Assembly: GCA_033961575.1 (NCBI GenBank)
Contig: CM066738.1
Span: 88,423,478-88,487,477 of the forward strand
DNA: 64,000 nucleotides
Direction of reading: 5' to 3'
Origin: Aselliscus stoliczkanus
Lineage: Eukaryota > Chordata > Mammalia > Chiroptera > Hipposideridae
Part shown: positions 58,432-64,000 of the stretch, piece by piece
How positions within the stretch are numbered: position 1 is the first letter of the stretch
Layout of the letters: the number at the start of each line of letters is the position of its first letter
Position numbers and translations under genes: made by a program
The notes under the pieces: generated by a model
The model's input: the letters and a program-made list of their open reading frames with translations, nothing else
The model's database searches: none
What the model was told of the DNA's origin: nothing

Positions 58432-58709
58432 GATCTTAATACTAAATTTGCTTGTACTAACCCGTAAGCATTTGCTTTCAACAAAAGAGGAATGAAGGAA
58501 AAAGGAAGGGCTAGGATAGTTTGAAGGATGCTCATCAGTATCTTTGGAAGTCCCTTATACATGCTGCCGCCACATAGCAGGACTCTGGTAATCCTGTAGG
58601 TCTGGGTGAACAGTCAAGAGAGGAAAGCAGATATATGTATATTTAAAATTCTGCTTTGGTTTTACTCGACTTACCTTCTGATGGTGAGAACCACATCCAT
58701 AAGCAGTAT
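58432..58709. other. Intron stretch
   Basis: Nothing recognised. Confidence 0.3.
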
Positions 58710-58721
58710 AAAAAGACCTGT

Positions 58722-58834
58722 ATTTTTTTGTTTTTTTTTGGAGTGCAGTGTCACTGGCTCTCATATGTGGGACCAAACTGGGGCCGCTGGCTTCCCAAGC
58801 CAGCACTTAACCACTGCACCACTCGGCTGGCCCA
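58722..58834 (-). mobile_element. Short tRNA SINE (Rhin-1-like)
   Basis: T-rich tail, GGAGTGCAGTGTCACTGGCT, GGCTTCCCAAGCCAGCAC and CCACTCGGCTGGCCC. Target duplication AAAAAGACCTGT at 58710-58721 and 58835-58846. Confidence 0.92.
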
Positions 58835-58846
58835 AAAAAGACCTGT

Positions 58847-59338
58847 TTTTAAATACACTATAAATATCTACTCATCCAAGAAAAAGTAAAATTATTTTTA
58901 TCCCCCTTCTGTACAAGGCAAATACTAAATATTGGGGTTTTCTTAATAAATATGTATGTGTATACAAATAAGTAAAAATCTTTAAAACTCCTAGTATTTA
59001 TGAACTGATCATAAAGTTTGAGGCAGAACTGACATCTCTGACTCACTGAGACAAACAGATTGAAAGAAAATTAATTCAAACCAAAAATAATGGAAGGGAG
59101 CTCTTTGTATATGCTTGGAATAAAGAATAGAAGCAGAGCAGTAACACTGGGAACCAACTTCAGTAACACTGGGAACCAACTCCTGAATAATATCAGGACT
59201 ATAAACTGATGGCTGGGAAAATAGCTTCTTTTCTAGATTGTAGGCATGGCAAGCTAAAGTATTAACAATGGTGGACTTCAATAGTTTATTTAGAGATAAA
59301 CAGACTGAAGTATGTCCTCCTAAAGGAAAGCAAATTTG
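58847..59338. other. Intron stretch with a 22-bp tandem duplication
   Basis: CAGTAACACTGGGAACCAAC appears at 59139 and 59161 in tandem. Otherwise nothing recognised. Confidence 0.5.
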
Positions 59339-59355
59339 TTTTAAGTACTTATTTT
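59339..59355. repeat. 17-bp target duplication, 3' side of second L1
   Basis: TTTTAAGTACTTATTTT, repeated at 61595-61611. Confidence 0.9.
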
Positions 59356-61594
59356 ATTTTTTTTTTTAAATTAGTTTCAGGTATACAACACAGTGCAATA
59401 GTTATACATTTTACCCCTCAAAGTGACAACTCCCCCACCCCCAATACACCCCCCCACACACCCCCATATCATATATATCTATTACTCTTCCTCTGACTCT
59501 CTTCCACAGTATAATCCACATCCCGTGACTATCTATATATATTCAATTACAGTAGGTATACCACCTCCACTTTAGTAATACAGTGCAGTGATCAAACCTC
59601 TACTCCATCCATGAAATGGTCTCCCTAACAAGACCTATGATCATTTGACATTCCACAGAATATTTACAACATCATTAATTATATTCCCCAAACTGTTTTT
59701 CCTATCCCAGTAGCAATATTGTAGTTGCCTATTTTTGCTGTCTAATCCCTTCCCCTTCTCCCTCATCCCCATTCCTCTCCAAATTAGCAACCCTGATTTT
59801 TCCTCTATATCTATGAGACAGTTTCTGTTTACTTTGCTCATTCATACAGTTTTTCAGATTCCACATATAAGTGAGATCATATGGTATTTGTCCTTCTCTG
59901 ACTGACTGATTTCACTCAACATTATAGTCTCTAGGTCCATCCATATCATTGAAAATGGCACGATTTCATTCTTCTTTATAGCGGAGTAATACTCCATTGT
60001 ATAAATATACCACAGTTTCTTAATCCAGTCATCTACTGACGGGCATTTTGGTTGTTTCCAAGTCTTAGCTATTGTAAATTGTGCTGCTATGAACATCGGG
60101 GTGCATAACTTTTTTTGAATAAGTGTCTTGGTTTTTTCAGGATAAATACCTAGGAGTGGAATTGCTGGGTCAAACGGTAGCTCTATTTCCAGTTCTTTGA
60201 GATACCTCCATACTGACTTCCATAGTGGCTGCACCAATCTGCAGTCCCACCAACAGTACAGCAGGGTCCCCTTTTCCCCACAGCCCCGCCAGCACTTGTT
60301 GTTTGTTGATTTGTTGATGATAGCCATTCTGACTGGAGTGAGGTGGTATCTCATGGTGGTTTTTATTTGCATTTCCCTAATGACCAGTGAGGTTGAACTT
60401 TTTTTCATATGCCTGTTGGCCATCTGTATGTCCTCTTTAGAGAAATGTCTCTTCATATCTTCTGCCCATTTTTTAATTGGGTTGTTTGTTTGTTTGGTGT
60501 TGAGTTTCATGAGTGTTTTATAAATTTTGGATATTAACCCCTTATCAGATATATCGTTGGCAAATATATTCTCCCATTCAGTAGGCTTCCTTTTTGTTTT
60601 ATTAATGGTTTCCTTTGTTGTGAAAAAACTTTTAAGTCTGATATAATCCCATATGTTCATTTTTTCTTTTACTTCCCTTGCCCGTAGGGATATATCAGTA
60701 AAAATATTGCTCCGGGTAATGTCTGCAAATGTACTCCCTATATTTTCTTTTAGGATTTTTCTGGTTTCAGGTCTTACATTTAAGTCTTTAATCCATTTTG
60801 AATTTGTTCTTGTATAAGGCGTAAGGAGATGATCCAGTTTCATTTTTTTGCATGTGTCAGTCCAATTTTCCCAGCACCATTTATTGAATAGACTATCTTT
60901 ACTCCAGTGTAAATTCTTGCTTCCCTTGTCATAGAGTAACTGTCCGTAAATGCTTGGATTTATTTCTGGGCTCTCTGTTCTGTTCCACTGATCGATGTGC
61001 CTGTTTTTATGCCAATACCAAACTGTCTTGATTACTGTGGCCTTGTAGTAGGTTTTGATGTCTGGTAGCGTGATCCCCCTGACTTTGTTTTTATTCCTCA
61101 GAATTGCCGAGGCTATTCTGGGTCTTTTATGATTCCATATAAACTTTAGGATTATATTTTCTATTTCTGTGAAAAATGCCCTTGGTAGTTTGATAGGAAT
61201 TGCATTGAATCTATATATTGCTTTAGGCAGTATGGACATTTTAACTATATTAATTCTTCCTATCCATGAGCATGGTAGGTGTTTCCATTTATTTGTATCT
61301 TCTATGATTTCTTTCTTCAGTGTCTTATAATTTTCTGAGTACAGATCTTTCACTTCTTTGGTTAAATTTATTCCTAGGTATTTTATAGTTCTTGACACAA
61401 TTGTAAATGGGACAGTTTTCTTAATTTCTCTTTCCATTAGTTTATTATTGGTATATGCAAATGCCACCGATTTCTGAACATTGATTTTATATCCTGCTAC
61501 TTTACTGAATTCGTCTATCAGTTCCAATAGTTTTTTGATGGAGTCCTTGGGGTTCTCTATATACAGTATCATGTCATCTGCATATAATGACAAT
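59356..61594 (-). mobile_element. Young L1, 5'-truncated (2.24 kb)
   Basis: A 17-bp target duplication flanks the element. It has a poly-A tail, a 500-base 3' UTR and the last ~580 codons of ORF2, and was cut short during insertion just upstream of the reverse-transcriptase YADD motif. It is very close to the L1 at 47305: 17 differences in 576 shared ORF2 residues by my count. It lies in the same orientation as that L1 and as RIT2. Confidence 0.96.
59854..61594 (-). pseudogene. L1 ORF2 C-terminal part
   Basis: Open without a break from the truncation point ([19 protein letters not shown]) to the stop. It has the same C-terminal cysteine motif ([18 protein letters not shown]) and ends [14 protein letters not shown]. 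The endonuclease and the first half of the reverse transcriptase are absent because of 5' truncation, so it is inert despite the open frame. Confidence 0.95.
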
Positions 61595-61611
61595 TTTTAA
61601 GTACTTATTTT
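61595..61611. repeat. 17-bp target duplication, 5' side of second L1
   Basis: TTTTAAGTACTTATTTT, the same as 59339-59355. Confidence 0.9.
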
Positions 61612-62470
61612 TTTAGTGCCAAGTCTGTGCTATATGCTGGCTCAACACAGTTAGAGATAGTGCCTACCCTCAATAAATCTATCTATATTCACTATGCAAG
61701 AACACAGAGTAATTATTCAATTTAATAAAAATAATAAATGCTATGAAAGAATTTCATAAAGCTTTAATGAGTACAAAAATTTGATAAGGCAGAGAAAGGA
61801 CCCTGAAGAAGTAATAACTGAGCAAAGAGATGAGAGAACTGGCACTAACTAGATTTACCGTGTCTATTTCTATAACACAAAAGCTGGAGGATGACTCTAT
61901 TCTGTTCTTTAAAATAATTATTTTAAAAGACTCGCAGGGAAATAGCTCCCTCTTTCATTTTATTTAGTTTTTCTATAAGTTCTAAAGGCTACACAAAAGA
62001 ATTTGTAGAAAATGTTGAACCCGGCATGAATGAGAAAGGAATGAAATTGTCAATTTTACCAGTGCTGTAAAAAACAATTAATCAGTGTCTCTAGGAGCTA
62101 GTAGGTTAGCACTTCCTTTCAATGAAGTTAAAAAGATACTTCCAAGCCCATAGAACTTAAGAGAAGGGAAGCAATTCGCATCATTTACAAAATGTTTTCT
62201 CTCCTTTAAGTTTCAATTCAAGACCAATGTTATTTTAACATCTACACATTTAAACGGTAGATTCAATGGTGTTTCTTTTATTTTATTTTTCCCCTTCTAA
62301 CTGCATGGGTGACTTAGCAGGGTCATTTCATGAGACAGTGTCTAATAATATGATTCTAGAGGGAAAAAAGTTTGTTCTCCCTTTTTCCTTGGAGACTAGC
62401 ATGTTCTCTTGCTGCTCCACAAATTGACAGCATCAGTCCACTTTCTATGAAAGCTTTGGCCTGAGCTAAC

Positions 62471-62499
<29 letters not shown>
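62471..62499. repeat. (A)29 run
   Basis: Pure A run with no recognisable retroelement upstream; origin unclear. Confidence 0.9.
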
Positions 62500-62501
<2 letters not shown>

Positions 62502-63490
62502 TAAAACACAAAACACCACAATTATCTTTTCCCTAGATCATATGTATGTGTTATGGAGACATCTGGTCAGTTAGCTAACCAGACATTTTCTGGTTACATT
62601 GTTTCAAGTGTTCAGATAACTAGAATTTTTTCTTTTAGCCAAACCAAATGAATAATTTGACATCATGTAGATACAGCCCTATTTCATGTGTTTATTCATT
62701 TTTAAGATCAATATTAGTATGGAAAAAAAGGAAAACCAGATTTCTAGCTAGACATCTTCTTCGTTTTCATACAAGCAGAACATTTTTTGAATGAGAGGCT
62801 TAGAATAGATTCTGAAATTTCATGATCTTTGATATGTAGTGACAGAAGCACAAGCACCACCGTGACCATATGTATATTCTTCTACCAAGTTTATATGCAG
62901 AAGCATGATAGCAGAGATTGAAACTTCAAATTGCATTATGTCTTTGAGAACATAGCATGCTCTCAATTATATTTTTCTCATTGCATAAGTAACAAAGAAA
63001 GTAGAAAATAACGTTTTGTTACGTTGAAATAACACAGACTCCAAATCTCAGTCCCACAAATGACAAAAATGTGTTACATATACTAAGTGCCCGAGGACTC
63101 TGCTCATTTTTGCCATTCAAAGACCCAGCCTATTAGAACAGCCGCCATCTCTAATAAGGTCAATCACCAGGCTACAGAGAGAAAAGAGCTCTCGAGGGCC
63201 TTACAGCAGCATTTACATGCTGTGAACTAGAAGTCACACACATTGTCCCACTTAAAATTTACTGGCCAGAAACAATCACATGGTTCCATATAAACAAAGA
63301 AACAATGAAGAGTTACTCTACTATGCGTTTAGAAGGCAAAGAGCCAGTTGTATTTTGTGTACAGTGTTCATGACTGCCATGCCCCTTAGGAGTGAACATT
63401 GACTACAACACCAAAACACATAGATCTCTGAGAGTAATCTATGAGGTCCCTCTTTGTTCAGTTTCCCAAAGCTAGCTCCTAGGGCAGAAG

Positions 63491-63492
<2 letters not shown>

Positions 63493-63540
<48 letters not shown>
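63493..63540. repeat. (AC)n microsatellite
   Basis: 24 AC units. The Cys-Val open frame on minus is an artefact. Confidence 0.97.
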
Positions 63541-63542
<2 letters not shown>

Positions 63543-64000
63543 CTTCTTTGCTTCTTCCCAGGACTATTCAGTAGAGAAATAAATAAACACTTCAGGCCAT
63601 AAATCGATGTAATGAGAACATGAGAGATGCTTTGAAAGCTCAAAGGTGGGCTCAGCTTACTTCGGTAATAAAAATGGACAGCTACCAGTGCTCTGGCTTT
63701 GGGGTCTAATAAAGCAGAGTAGGAAAAGGCCTGAACTAGACAGGAAGGACTCTGTTAAGGAGAACGGATTCTGAAGAAGGGCATTTCCAGATCTTAAGAA
63801 AACGTAAATACATAAACAGCTGGAAAAGAGAAAATCAAAAGGAGAAAAAAGAGCTGCAAATAAGGGTAGACAATTTTTATTAGGTTATTTCATTCTGTCA
63901 CTCATTCAGTAGCTACTTCCTGGTCCTCTAATATGTGTTAACTCTATAGTTGGTCCTGGACACAGAATATACAACATAAACCCAGTTTTTGTCTTTATGG

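Larger units (their letters stand above)
24201..64000 (-). other. RIT2: RIT2 last intron (partial)
   Basis: Everything to the right of the terminal exon should be the preceding intron, because the gene runs on the minus strand and no other RIT2 exon is visible. In human RIT2 the introns are very large. The intron here is mostly repeats: two young L1s, eight short or long SINEs, mariners, L2 and MIR. Confidence 0.75.
61612..64000. other. Intron stretch to the window edge
   Basis: No exon or named repeat, apart from a 29-base A run at 62471-62499 and the (AC)n tract at 63493-63540. Confidence 0.4.

Noticed and set aside
63321..63536. Cys-Val repeat open frame
   Set aside because: Translation of the (GT)n strand of a microsatellite.
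24201..64000. Further RIT2 exons
   Set aside because: I looked for the upstream GTPase motifs (NKSD-type, DTAGQ-type) in the translated frames and found none, so the preceding exon must lie beyond the window. Exons shorter than 60 codons could be missed.

Overview
This is a window of mammalian nuclear DNA, most likely from a bat, and it contains one real protein-coding exon. The exon (minus strand, 24200 down to 23973) encodes the last 75 residues of RIT2 (Rin), a neuronal Ras-like GTPase. Its acceptor splice site is at 24201-24202. Everything to the right (24.2-64 kb) is therefore RIT2 intron. The 300 bases or so to the left hold the 3' UTR, and about 1-23.6 kb is intergenic DNA downstream of the gene. 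I found no other functional gene, tRNA, rRNA or CRISPR array.

The bat assignment rests on repeats. There are many copies of a tRNA-derived SINE with a GGGCCGGCCGAGTGGCGCAG-type head, two copies of a much longer version of the same SINE, two further tRNA SINEs of Ves type, several mariner transposons with derived MITEs, and young L1s. I recall this SINE set from horseshoe-bat-type (rhinolophoid) genomes, where it is called Rhin-1-like. That attribution is from memory and needs a library search. Older repeats (L2, MIR, HAL1/L1M, MLT1-like LTRs) are shared by all placental mammals.

Layout. 0-7 kb: an 80-bp mariner MITE, a deleted mariner, a full-length decayed mariner with the same ends as the MITE, and two MLT1-like LTRs. 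7-20 kb: old L1, L2 and HAL1 fragments, one long SINE carrying a 36-bp segment copied from 1 kb away, and a Ves-type SINE. 21.4-22.6 kb: a solo LTR with a perfect 6-bp target duplication and four 29-bp tandem repeats. 23.7-24.2 kb: the RIT2 terminal exon and 3' UTR, with two CT/GA dinucleotide tracts. 24-47 kb: intron with SINEs, a second long SINE, L2 and MIR copies, a deleted mariner and a MITE. 47.3-54.9 kb: a full-length L1 (7.57 kb) with a 15-bp target duplication, a YY1-type 5' end, tandem promoter monomers, ORF1 with one stop and ORF2 with two frameshifts. 55-56.6 kb: an old L1 3' half. 57.9-58.4 kb: an LTR. 59.4-61.6 kb: a 5'-truncated L1 of the same young subfamily with a 17-bp target duplication. 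61.6-64 kb: mostly unassigned intron.

The window works as gene-tail plus intron; the rest is a record of retrotransposon and mariner activity. The points most worth a second look are the long SINE, the templated 36-bp copy, the MITE/mariner pair, the stem-loop repeats in the LTR, the L1 promoter monomers and the CU-rich RIT2 3' UTR.
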